Shown in pieces: positions 45,733 through 53,319 of a stretch of 64,000 bases of DNA. Both the position numbers and the translations under genes were made by a program. The notes beneath the pieces were generated by a model that did no database searches, was not told the DNA's origin, and saw only the letters and a program-made list of their open reading frames with translations. Numbering within the stretch: position 1 is the first letter of the stretch; every line of letters begins with the position of its first letter. This DNA comes from Mesorhizobium sp. B2-8-5 (GTDB lineage Bacteria; Pseudomonadota; Alphaproteobacteria; Rhizobiales; Rhizobiaceae), in the NCBI RefSeq assembly GCF_006440675.2, contig NZ_CP083951.1:186001-250000 (forward strand), read 5' to 3'.

Positions 45733-46719
45733 ATGAAGAAATTCATCAATTCGGTGGACACGGTCCTGACCGAGAGCCTCGATGGCTTTGCGGCGGCCCA
45801 TGCCGACATCCTCGTGCTTGGCGAGGAGCACAAATTCATCCGCCGCAGGGAACTGAAGCCAGGCAAGGTGGCGTTGATCTCGGGCGGTGGCTCCGGCCAC
45901 GAGCCGCTGCATGGCGGCTTTGTCGGCCATGGCATGCTCGACGCCGCCTGCCCCGGCCAGGTCTTCACCTCACCGACGCCCGACCAGATGCTGGCCGCCG
46001 TGCAGTCCGTCGACACCGGCGCCGGCTGCCTGTTCATCGTCAAGAACTACGAAGGCGACGTGATGAATTTCGACATGGCGGCCGAGATGGCGGACGGCGT
46101 GCTGCAGGTGGTGACCAATGACGACGTCGCGGTCGAGAACTCGTCCTACACGACCGGGCGGCGCGGCGTCGCCGGCACGCTGGTGGTGGAAAAGATCGTC
46201 GGCGCGGCGGCCGAGCAAGGCATGCCGCTGCCCGCGCTCAAGGCGCTGGGCGACCGCGTCAATGCCGCGACGCGCTCGATGGGTGTGGCGCTGACCAGCG
46301 GCACGGTGCCCGCCGCCGGCAAGCCGACCTTCGAGATCGGCGACGGCGAGATGGAATTCGGCGTCGGCATCCACGGCGAGCCCGGCCGGCGGCGCGACAC
46401 GCTGAAGAGCGCCGATGCCATCGCCGAGGAGGTCTGCGCCGCGATTGCCGGCGACCTCGGCGAACGGGCCAAAGGACCGGCGCTGCTGTTCGTCAACGGC
46501 TTCGGCGGCACGCCGTCGATGGAGCTATATGTGATGTACAACAGCGCCCGCAGAATGTTCGAGAAACAGGGCGTGACGGTTGTCCGCTCGCTCGTCGGAT
46601 CCTATGTGACGTCGCTCGACATGGCGGGATGCTCGATCACGCTGACCATGCTCGACGACGAAACGTCAGCACTTTGGGACGCGCCGGTTCACACGGCGAC
46701 GCTGCGCTGGGGGATGTAA
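45733..46719 (+). CDS. dhaK: PTS-type dihydroxyacetone kinase substrate-binding subunit DhaK
   Basis: A 328-residue DhaK without a DhaL domain, so it needs DhaL and DhaM. The substrate hemiaminal histidine is H214 (GVGIHGEPGRRR). Other motifs: SGGGSGHEPLHGGFVGHGML, FIVKNYEGDVMNF and NGFGGTPSMELYV. The start ATG 45733 follows GGGAGGACTGCC. It is separated from the Enzyme I part of the operon by a small gene and a repeat. Together with dhaL, dhaM, HPr and EI it completes a PEP-driven kinase. Confidence 0.94.
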   Translation: MKKFINSVDTVLTESLDGFAAAHADILVLGEEHKFIRRRELKPGKVALISGGGSGHEPLHGGFVGHGMLDAACPGQVFTSPTPDQMLAAVQSVDTGAGCLFIVKNYEGDVMNFDMAAEMADGVLQVVTNDDVAVENSSYTTGRRGVAGTLVVEKIVGAAAEQGMPLPALKALGDRVNAATRSMGVALTSGTVPAAGKPTFEIGDGEMEFGVGIHGEPGRRRDTLKSADAIAEEVCAAIAGDLGERAKGPALLFVNGFGGTPSMELYVMYNSARRMFEKQGVTVVRSLVGSYVTSLDMAGCSITLTMLDDETSALWDAPVHTATLRWGM

Positions 46720-46755
46720 GCGGTTTCAGCCGAGCTGAAGCTGCGGATTGATGGC

Positions 46756-46842
46756 CTAGACCACCTTTGACGGGCCGGCGACGACAGCGGACAGCTTGCC
46801 CACCTTGCGCAGCACCGGTGCTCGATATTGCTTCTTGGTCAT
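46756..46842 (-). CDS. 28-residue peptide, candidate RiPP precursor
   Basis: The frame runs from ATG 46842 to TAG 46756. A strong Shine-Dalgarno (GGAGGGCACGAAA) precedes it. The peptide begins MTKKQYRAPVLRKVGKLSAV and ends VAGPSKVV. Its leader-like part has Y6-x-x-P9 and x-L11-x-K-x-G15, resembling the YxxP...G motif that B1/RRE domains recognise in lasso leaders. The putative core is very short and lacks the Asp/Glu needed for a lasso ring. A Ser sits four residues from the C-terminus, near the type of site that HprK-like kinases modify in some lasso peptides. It is divergent from the nucleotidyltransferase gene. Function inferred. Confidence 0.7.
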   Translation of the reverse strand: MTKKQYRAPVLRKVGKLSAVVAGPSKVV

Positions 46843-47000
46843 TTTCGTGCCCTCCGACTCCAGCTTGTGAGAATGCGGCAAAGCTATTCGCACTGTCAAT
46901 TCATGCGCGGGGTTTGCCCTCGCGCTGCTGGCATCCCTGATGCTTTTCTGCAACCATGTTCGCCATATCTGTCTTCCATGGACGAATCTCGACCAGATTG

Positions 47001-48026
47001 ATGCTGCCTTCTCTTGCGCCTGCCGATGAGAAACTGCTGCTGACCTTCGCCGACCCCGAGGCACCGGCCGCCGCGGGCAATGGCCTTGCGGCCAAAACCC
47101 TGCTGGCGCTGCTCGCCAATGCGGAGTTCCACGGCGTGCTGCCGATCATGCTGCGCAAACTGAGGGAAATCGGCGACGCTCAACTGCCGCAGGACACAGC
47201 CTTGCAGCGGAAATTGTCGGAGTTGCGCGATGAAGCGACGATGGCGACCGGTCAGTCGATGTTGTTGCAGTACCATGGCGACCGCATCATGAAGGCATTG
47301 GCGGCGAAAGGCGTGCCGGCCCGGATCGTCAAGGGACCGGTGTTCGCACGCAAGCTTTATCGCCAGGTTGCGGACCGTCCCTTCACCGACATCGACATTC
47401 TCGTCGACCCCGCCAGCATCGAGGAAGCCAACAAGACCATCGGCGAATGCGGCTTCGAGCTCGGCAGCGACGAGGCCGAGTCGCATGAATTGCAGGAGTT
47501 CAAATGGCTGGAGAAAGAGAACTCCAGCCTGCTGATCGAGTTGCATGGCGATCTGGTGCACGACACCGGTATGCGCCGGCGCCTGTCGCTGGGATTTCGT
47601 GAATTGCAGGCGATCGACGACGGCGAAACCGACACGCCGGCCGCGCTCCTCACCATCGCCATCGTCCATGCCGCCGGCGGCCACAAATTCCACCGGCTGC
47701 AGCTCTGCGTCGACGTGCTGCAAGGCGTGCGGGGGCTGAAATCGCCGGAGGAGGAAACGCGGCTGCTCGAGGCCGCCCGCATGACCGGCATCGAGCTTGA
47801 GCTGGCCACGGTCCTCAACGTCACCGGACGCCTGTTCGGCGCGCCACGCGCGATCGAGCTTGCCAACCGCATCAAGCCTGACCTCTCGATACGGCTGGCG
47901 AAATGGCTCATCACCGGCAACATGCTGCTTCGGGTCAATTCCCGCGAAAAGCTACGCTCGCGCCTCAGCCGCGATGCCTTCCGCTGGGTGCAGAGGCTGG
48001 CGCGGCCGCGACCATATCCAGCCTGA
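47001..48026 (+). CDS. Nucleotidyltransferase family protein (NTP_transf_5-like) of the peptide locus
   Basis: A protein of about 341 residues. The active-site region is RIVKGPVFARKLYRQVADRP followed by FTDIDILVD, with K111-G112 and the metal-binding D130-x-D132, typical of the uncharacterised nucleotidyltransferase family that also occurs in lasso and HprK-related loci. The start is uncertain: ATG 47001 (MLPSLAPADEKLL) matches where family proteins usually begin; ATG 46956 would add 15 residues, and neither has a strong Shine-Dalgarno. Seven bases separate its stop from the formyltransferase gene. A role in adenylylating or otherwise priming the peptide is possible but unproven. Confidence 0.8.
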   Translation: MLPSLAPADEKLLLTFADPEAPAAAGNGLAAKTLLALLANAEFHGVLPIMLRKLREIGDAQLPQDTALQRKLSELRDEATMATGQSMLLQYHGDRIMKALAAKGVPARIVKGPVFARKLYRQVADRPFTDIDILVDPASIEEANKTIGECGFELGSDEAESHELQEFKWLEKENSSLLIELHGDLVHDTGMRRRLSLGFRELQAIDDGETDTPAALLTIAIVHAAGGHKFHRLQLCVDVLQGVRGLKSPEEETRLLEAARMTGIELELATVLNVTGRLFGAPRAIELANRIKPDLSIRLAKWLITGNMLLRVNSREKLRSRLSRDAFRWVQRLARPRPYPA

Positions 48027-48033
48027 GCCTGGG

Positions 48034-49017
48034 ATGGAGAAACCGCTCTCGGCCGTGTTCGTCACCGAGGTTTCTCCCGTCACCGCGCCCATGCTTGCGC
48101 GCTGGGCAAATGGCGGCCACGGCATCGCCGCCGTGGTCGTGCCGGGCCCACGTGCCGGCAAACGCTTCAGCTTCAGTGTCCTGCGCCGTCGCCTGCGGCG
48201 ACGGTTTGCGTTGATATTTCATCCCAGACACGCCATGCCCCGGCTGATCGAATTCAGCCCGCCCTACGACTGGGATACGCTCGGGCGAGAGCTCGACGTG
48301 CTCGGCGCCGATCTTCTGATCTGCTTCGGATATGGCAAGCTGATCCCGCGAACCGTGCTGGAGCTGTTTCCAAACGGCGGCCTCAACCTGCATCCCGCGC
48401 TTCTGCCGCACTATCGCGGCCCGCATCCGATACACCGGCTGGTTATCGACCAGATGCATGAAGCCCATGGCGGCGTGACCTTGCACAAGATGACGTCCGG
48501 CTTCGACGAGGGCGACATCCTCGCGCATGTTGGCTTTGTAGCAGAGGACTGGCATTCGGCCGCAACGGTGAACCGGGCCCTGGCCGACGCGATGGCTGCG
48601 CTCGCGGCGGATATTGCGCCCGAGTTTTGCCGTGGCGGGCTTGCCGGATTGCCCCAGCCGGATGGGGCATATGTCTGGGCGCAGATCGAACAGGGCCCGT
48701 TGATCGTCGGCACGCAGTCGTCAAGCGACCATGTCGCCCGACTGTGCCGGATCGTCGGACCGAGTGTTCCGGTCAGTGTGCTGATCAATGGAAGACCAGT
48801 CCGGTTGGCTCAGCCGGTCCGCCGCCTGGGGCCACCCAGCGGCGAAGCGGCGAAATGCCGATGGGGGCTGGTGGAGTTCGACTGCGCCGACGCCCGCGTC
48901 GTCCATCTGGGCTACAACAAGCTGTCCAGGCTGTTGTTGCGATGGCAGTCGAAACCCCGCCAGGCCCGGCGGGAACAGCGATCCTTCCACATCCGGCGTT
49001 TCGGCGCGAAGGGCTAA
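48034..49017 (+). CDS. Formyltransferase (FMT/ArnA-like fold) of the peptide locus
   Basis: A 327-residue protein with a formyl-THF-dependent transferase core. FGYGKLIPRTVLELFPNGGL is followed by NLHPALLPHYRGP with N118 and H120, and FDEGDIL supplies the catalytic D158. This triad is complete, so activity is likely. The C-terminal part (from about 220) could be an FMT-C-like substrate domain with a basic tail. It is not the housekeeping methionyl-tRNA formyltransferase judging by context and divergent flanks. It probably formylates a peptide amine or a sugar amine; this is inference from neighbourhood. Confidence 0.8.
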   Translation: MEKPLSAVFVTEVSPVTAPMLARWANGGHGIAAVVVPGPRAGKRFSFSVLRRRLRRRFALIFHPRHAMPRLIEFSPPYDWDTLGRELDVLGADLLICFGYGKLIPRTVLELFPNGGLNLHPALLPHYRGPHPIHRLVIDQMHEAHGGVTLHKMTSGFDEGDILAHVGFVAEDWHSAATVNRALADAMAALAADIAPEFCRGGLAGLPQPDGAYVWAQIEQGPLIVGTQSSSDHVARLCRIVGPSVPVSVLINGRPVRLAQPVRRLGPPSGEAAKCRWGLVEFDCADARVVHLGYNKLSRLLLRWQSKPRQARREQRSFHIRRFGAKG

Positions 49018-49024
49018 CTCTTTG

Positions 49025-49079
49025 CTGGAGCATGATCTTCTCCGAGAGCCGGTTCCCACTTTTCGGGATCATGCTCCAG
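49025..49079. repeat. Rhizobial intergenic palindrome (GGAGCATGATC family)
   Basis: CTGGAGCATGATC and its exact reverse complement form the ends. The core reads CCGAAAAGTGGGAACCGG on the minus strand, like the copy at 6925. It starts 8 bp after the formyltransferase stop codon. Confidence 0.88.
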
Positions 49080-49093
49080 GCTTTTGTTTTGTC

Positions 49094-49137
49094 GCAATTC
49101 CCGGACGCAAAGCCGCCCACACTTTTCCTGGAATTGC
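49094..49137. repeat. GCAATTCC palindrome, short variant
   Basis: The ends GCAATTCC and GGAATTGC match the copies at 45659 and 28533. It ends one base before the kinase stop codon. With the preceding palindrome it fills the 121-bp space between two convergent operons and may terminate both. Confidence 0.88.
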
Positions 49138-49138
49138 T

Positions 49139-50122
49139 CTAACACGCCTCAAGGGCAGCCTGGATCAACGCGGCCGCATCGGCGGGACTTGCCCCGATTT
49201 CGAGCGTAAAGGTCGGCACCGCCTTCACCAGGGCGGCGATCATCGCCATGCGCCTCTTCTGCAGCGACAGCAGGCCGGTCATGCCGGTCCGCACATTGTC
49301 CGTGGCCAAAGCCACCATGGCGTCGGTCCTGGCCATCGGCAGCAGCCGGGTCTCGGTGCCTGCCGAACGCGCAAGATGCAGGAGCGCGGCGACGGGTCTG
49401 GCGCCCACATCCTCGACGCGGATGATTTCGCCGAGGCGGTCCAGCGAAACGGACTGCTCGCCCTCGGTGTCCCATTTTTCGCCCAGGCAAGGCGCCACGA
49501 AGGGCAGCATCGCCGCCGTGTTGCGGTGGACCTTCACCCTGCGCGGCATGCCCCAGGCGGTGATGCCCTGCCCGCTTGCGTTGAGGATCATCACGTCGTC
49601 CGAGCAGAGGCCGAAGCCCCGCGACGCAAGCGCGAGCGATGTGGTCGACTTGCCTGTGCCGCTTGGCGCATGAATGAGAACCAGGCCGTCCTTTCCAGGC
49701 AAGGTGAGGCCCGCGGTGTGCAGCATATGCTGGCCGTCCGCGTCGAGCGCTGCGTCCAGCACCATCATCAGCAGGGTCCACTTGATCTTGCTGTCCGGAT
49801 GAAGACGGATTTCGGCCTGGCCCCCGCCGTCGTGGATCGACACGGTCTGCTGGCCCGGGAAGACGAGATGGAAGACGCTTCCGGCGTCGATCATGCGGCA
49901 ATGGCCGTCCAGCGGCACTTCGCCGTCGAAAGCCAGCTTTCCTTCGGGGTTCTCGTGCAACTCAAGCGTTTCGACGATGTCGACGCGAAAGCCGGGCTGG
50001 ACAGGCTCGTCCACACGCAAGGCGCCGAGCATCAGGTCGAAGCTCGGCCACAGATCGGCACGCGCGGCGGTGATGCCCAGAACCTGACCGTTGAGGTCGT
50101 AGCGGAAAGTCTGGTCGCTCAA
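49139..50122 (-). CDS. HprK-related serine kinase domain protein of the peptide locus
   Basis: A 327-residue protein whose C-terminal half is like HPr kinase. The P-loop HAPSGTGKSTTSLALA is at about 151-166, and SDDVMILN follows as the second HprK block. The N-terminal half has no recognised domain. The start is a TTG at 50122 that overlaps the stop of the B2 gene (TTGA), showing coupling. Homologous kinases in some lasso clusters phosphorylate the C-terminal Ser of the precursor. I also recall HprK-related kinases paired with PqqD proteins of unknown function. The likely substrate here is the 28-residue peptide. Confidence 0.82.
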   Translation of the reverse strand: MSDQTFRYDLNGQVLGITAARADLWPSFDLMLGALRVDEPVQPGFRVDIVETLELHENPEGKLAFDGEVPLDGHCRMIDAGSVFHLVFPGQQTVSIHDGGGQAEIRLHPDSKIKWTLLMMVLDAALDADGQHMLHTAGLTLPGKDGLVLIHAPSGTGKSTTSLALASRGFGLCSDDVMILNASGQGITAWGMPRRVKVHRNTAAMLPFVAPCLGEKWDTEGEQSVSLDRLGEIIRVEDVGARPVAALLHLARSAGTETRLLPMARTDAMVALATDNVRTGMTGLLSLQKRRMAMIAALVKAVPTFTLEIGASPADAAALIQAALEAC

Positions 50123-50550
50123 GCGGCTGGCGCCTTCATCCTGGCCGGGTGGCGGTAGATCTCCACCATGCCGGGCTGGCTGTCGCTGACCACCGGCTTG
50201 TCGTCGAGGCAGACCCAGCAATGCGCCGACAGGCGAGGCTCGTTCATCGACTTGGCATCGACGCCGAAACGCAGCTCCGCATCAAGGCCGGCCATGCGCA
50301 GAAAGCGAAAACCGAGCAGGCCTTCCCGAAGGCACCTGCGGTCGCGCATCAGCCAGGGACGCCGCACCGTTCGCTTGACGCGGTGGACGATGTAGGTCCA
50401 GGGCAAGTCACGATAGGGCGCCGGCGACTGCAGCGGCGCCAGTTTCAACACACCTTCGAAATCGCGCCGCCCGACCAGCACCGGCATCAGCCGGGCGCTG
50501 AGCCACAAATGGACGCGGAACAGGATGCGCAGGGCAGGGCCGTCGGCCAT
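50119..50550 (-). CDS. Lasso-type B2 (transglutaminase-like) leader peptidase
   Basis: A 143-residue cysteine protease homologue of the lasso B2 family, which cuts the leader from precursor peptides. The catalytic Cys is C73 (RDRRCLREGLLGFRFLRMAG) and the His is H110 (LSAHCWVCLDDKPVV), with an Asp following at 116-117. Blocks such as LDAELRFGVDA are typical. It overlaps the PqqD stop by one base and the kinase start by four, so the three genes form one translationally coupled operon. No asparagine-synthetase-like lasso cyclase lies near it. Confidence 0.88.
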   Translation of the reverse strand: MADGPALRILFRVHLWLSARLMPVLVGRRDFEGVLKLAPLQSPAPYRDLPWTYIVHRVKRTVRRPWLMRDRRCLREGLLGFRFLRMAGLDAELRFGVDAKSMNEPRLSAHCWVCLDDKPVVSDSQPGMVEIYRHPARMKAPAA

Positions 50551-50837
50551 CACGCGCCCGGGTCGGCGAGGATGCCTTCGGCCACCAGTTCGGCGGCCAA
50601 TTCGGCCATGTCCTGGTCGAGCGTTGCCTTGTCGACCTCGAACTCGTCCGACAGCAGGTCGACGATCTGGTCGAGGTTGCGCGCACCGTTCACCTTGTCG
50701 AGGAAAGCCTCGGTCGTGTCGTTGCAGGTGTAAAGCTGGCCGCTGCGCGCCAAGAGCACGACGGCGCCATCGCCGACATGCTGCACGGACGCATCGTCCG
50801 CCATGCGCAGCACCGTTTCAGAGCCGATTTCCGCCAT
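50550..50837 (-). CDS. PqqD-family peptide chaperone (RRE/B1-like)
   Basis: A 95-residue winged-helix RRE protein that binds leader peptides. The segment SVQHVGDGAVVLLARSGQLY followed by TCNDTTEAFLDKV is the PqqD beta-strand and helix pattern, and LDQIVDLLSDEFEV forms the next helix. The start ATG 50837 (MAEIGSETVLRM) follows GGGAGCGGGCGG; the upstream frame to 50864 is less likely. It is the first gene of the minus-strand trio, with the B2 protease and kinase. It should recognise the YxxP motif of the small peptide. Confidence 0.88.
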   Translation of the reverse strand: MAEIGSETVLRMADDASVQHVGDGAVVLLARSGQLYTCNDTTEAFLDKVNGARNLDQIVDLLSDEFEVDKATLDQDMAELAAELVAEGILADPGA

Positions 50838-51019
50838 CCGCCCGCTCCCTTCGCTGAAGAGCAATTAGCGCGGCACAGCAAGGCTGTCCATCGCTGTGGG
50901 GTGGCGAAGGGGACGATAGCTCGGCAGGCCTTGCCCGTCGCGGGGCGAATATTAGCGAAGTCTTGCCTTCCTGCCCTTGGGTAAGCTATGAGTCCGCCGG
51001 GCTTTGGGGAGTGATGTGT

Positions 51020-51136
51020 ATGCGTTACAATTGGGAACGGGCTCCGACGGCGTTCGAGCGCCATCGGAAGGCGCTTGCGGCGGCCATCCTGATCGCCGGC
51101 GGCGTCGGGCTGATGCTGGCCGCGCTACCGCTCTAA
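51020..51136 (+). CDS. Small single-span membrane protein, 38 residues
   Basis: ATG 51020 lies 9 bp after a GGGGA Shine-Dalgarno. The peptide MRYNWERAPTAFERHRKALA is followed by a hydrophobic helix (AAILIAGGVGLMLAALPL) to the end. A basic cytoplasmic head and one span suit a small inner-membrane protein. It is divergent from the PqqD operon and 153 bp before the propionyl-CoA synthetase gene. Family and role unknown. Confidence 0.5.
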   Translation: MRYNWERAPTAFERHRKALAAAILIAGGVGLMLAALPL

Positions 51137-51289
51137 GCCGGCTGATATCGCAGACCGTGACGGCGACGCCTCCAGCCAGGCGCCGGACGGAGCCGTTTAC
51201 CGGCGATGTCGACCAAAATGCAGGAAGACATGGCCGGCAAGAACGACTTAGGCTATTCCCCAGCGGCAAACATCCTGGAGGAAGACCAC

Positions 51290-53197
51290 ATGGCCTCACG
51301 CTACCGCGAAGTCTATGAGGGCTGGAAAAGCGACCCCATAGGGTTCTGGGCCGAGGCGGCGAAGGCGATCGACTGGTACACACCAGCCGAAAAGGTCTTC
51401 GATCCAGCGGAAGGCGTCTATGGCCGCTGGTTCATCGGCGCCACCTGCAACACCTGCTACAACGCAATCGACCGCCATGTCGCCGGCGGACGCGCCGACC
51501 AGCTGGCGCTGATCCATGACAGCGCCATCACCGGCACGATCCGGAAATTCACCTATGCCGAATTGAAGCGCGAGGTCGTCGCGCTGGCCTCGGTGCTGAG
51601 GCATCGCGGCATCGGCAAGGGCGACCGCGTCATCATCTACATGCCGATGGTGGCGGAAGCTGCGATCGCCATGCTCGCCTGCGCGAGGCTGGGCGCCGTG
51701 CATTCGGTGGTCTTCGGCGGCTTCGCCTCGCATGAGCTCGCCACCCGTATCGACGACGCCAAGCCGAAGCTGATCATCACCGCCTCCTGCGGCCTGGAGC
51801 CAGGCCGCGTGGTCGCCTACAAGCCGCTGCTCGACAAGGCGATCGAGATGTCGAAGCACAAGCCCGACGCCTGCCTCATCCTGCAGCGCGAGCAGCTGCG
51901 CTGCGAGATGAAGGACAATTACGACTTCGACTATGCGGACGCGGTGGCGCGTGAACGGGCGGCCGGCGCCAATGTCGACTGCGTGCCGGTGCTGGCTACC
52001 GACCCGCTTTACATCATCTACACCTCCGGCACGACAGGCCAGCCGAAAGGCATTGTGCGCGACAATGGCGGCCACATGGTCGCGCTGAAATGGACCATGG
52101 ACAACGAGTTCGGCGTGAAGCCCGGCGAAGTGTTCTGGGCTGCCTCCGACGTCGGCTGGGTGGTCGGTCATTCCTATATCGTCTACGGGCCGCTTCTGCA
52201 TGGCTGCGCCAGCGTGCTGCTCGAGGGCAAGCCGATCGGCACGCCGGACGCCGGCACCTACTGGCGGGTGATCGCAGAGCATGGCGTGGTGGCGCTGTTC
52301 ACCGCGCCGACCGCCTTCCGCGCCATCAAAGGGCAGGATCCCAAGGGCGAGTTCGTGCCGAAATACGATCTGTCGAAATTCCGCACCCTGTTCCTGGCCG
52401 GCGAGCGCGCCGATCCCGAAACCATCAAATGGGCTGAGCAGAAGCTCGGCTGTCCGGTAATCGACCATTGGTGGCAGACCGAGACCGGCTCGCCGATGAC
52501 GATCAACCCGGCGGGGCTCGGGCTGTTGCCGGTGAAATACGGCTCGCCCGGCGTGCCGATGCCGGGCTACGACATCCGTATCCTCGACGATGCCGGCCAC
52601 GAGGTGGCGCGCGGCACGCTCGGCAATGTCGTGGTCAAGCTGCCATTGCCCGCCGGCTGCCTGCCGACGCTGTGGAACGCCGACGCCCGCTTCCGCCAGG
52701 CCTATCTCGAAGAGTTTCCCGGCTACTACAAGACGGCCGACGCCGGCATGATGGACGAGGACGGCTATCTCTATGTCATGGCCCGCACCGACGACATCAT
52801 CAACGTCGCCGGCCACCGGCTCTCGACGGGCGCCATGGAAGAGGTGCTGGCGGCCCATCCCGATGTCGCCGAATGCGCGGTCATCGGCATTGCCGATGCC
52901 ATGAAAGGCCAGGTGCCGCTCGGCTTCGTCGTTCTCAATGCCGGCGTGTCGCGCGATAGCGGCGCGATCGAAAGCGAGGTGGTAGGGCTGGTGCGCGAGC
53001 GGATCGGCCCGGTTGCCGCCTTCAAGACGGTGGTGACGATCAAGCGGCTGCCCAAGACCCGCTCCGGCAAGATCCTGCGCGGCACGATGCAGAAGATCGC
53101 CGACAAGGAGGAATGGACAATGCCGGCGACCATCGACGATCCCGCCATTCTCGACGAGATCACGGCGGCGCTGAAGGGCCGCGGCATCGGGGTGTAG
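51290..53197 (+). CDS. prpE: Propionate-CoA ligase (propionyl-CoA synthetase)
   Basis: A 635-residue acyl-CoA synthetase of the AMP-forming family that activates propionate for the methylcitrate or methylmalonyl route. The adenylation motif YIIYTSGTTGQPKGIVRDNG has the propionyl-type extension RDNGGH. WWQTETGSPM, YKTADAG and the acylation-regulated lysine in PKTRSGKILRGTM are also present. The start ATG 51290 follows GGAGGAAGACCAC; an upstream frame to 51206 is less likely. The length matches PrpE better than Acs (about 650 with a different linker). Confidence 0.92.
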   Translation: MASRYREVYEGWKSDPIGFWAEAAKAIDWYTPAEKVFDPAEGVYGRWFIGATCNTCYNAIDRHVAGGRADQLALIHDSAITGTIRKFTYAELKREVVALASVLRHRGIGKGDRVIIYMPMVAEAAIAMLACARLGAVHSVVFGGFASHELATRIDDAKPKLIITASCGLEPGRVVAYKPLLDKAIEMSKHKPDACLILQREQLRCEMKDNYDFDYADAVARERAAGANVDCVPVLATDPLYIIYTSGTTGQPKGIVRDNGGHMVALKWTMDNEFGVKPGEVFWAASDVGWVVGHSYIVYGPLLHGCASVLLEGKPIGTPDAGTYWRVIAEHGVVALFTAPTAFRAIKGQDPKGEFVPKYDLSKFRTLFLAGERADPETIKWAEQKLGCPVIDHWWQTETGSPMTINPAGLGLLPVKYGSPGVPMPGYDIRILDDAGHEVARGTLGNVVVKLPLPAGCLPTLWNADARFRQAYLEEFPGYYKTADAGMMDEDGYLYVMARTDDIINVAGHRLSTGAMEEVLAAHPDVAECAVIGIADAMKGQVPLGFVVLNAGVSRDSGAIESEVVGLVRERIGPVAAFKTVVTIKRLPKTRSGKILRGTMQKIADKEEWTMPATIDDPAILDEITAALKGRGIGV

Positions 53198-53263
53198 TCG
53201 CCAAGCAGACGGCCGCGTTAAGGAAGAATTCACGAATTTGTCCCGCACTGCAATCGCTTGTTG

Positions 53264-53275
53264 TGCAGCGCAGCA
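53264..53275 (+). promoter_or_regulatory. TGCA-N-Y-GCA motif upstream of the acyltransferase
   Basis: TGCAGCGCAGCA lies within TTGTTGTGCAGCGCAGCAA, 45 bp before the acyltransferase start. It resembles two motifs between exoL and the flippase gene (62898 and 62949). TGC/GCA dyads of this kind recall PhaR/AniA sites in rhizobia; not verified. Confidence 0.4.
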
Positions 53276-53319
53276 ATAGACTTTAAAGTTTGCGTGGGGG
53301 GCCATACCGAAGGCACGGC

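Noticed and set aside
46756..50837. A canonical lasso peptide cluster
   Set aside because: No asparagine-synthetase-like cyclase is present, and the candidate precursor lacks the Asp/Glu acceptor and a long enough core.
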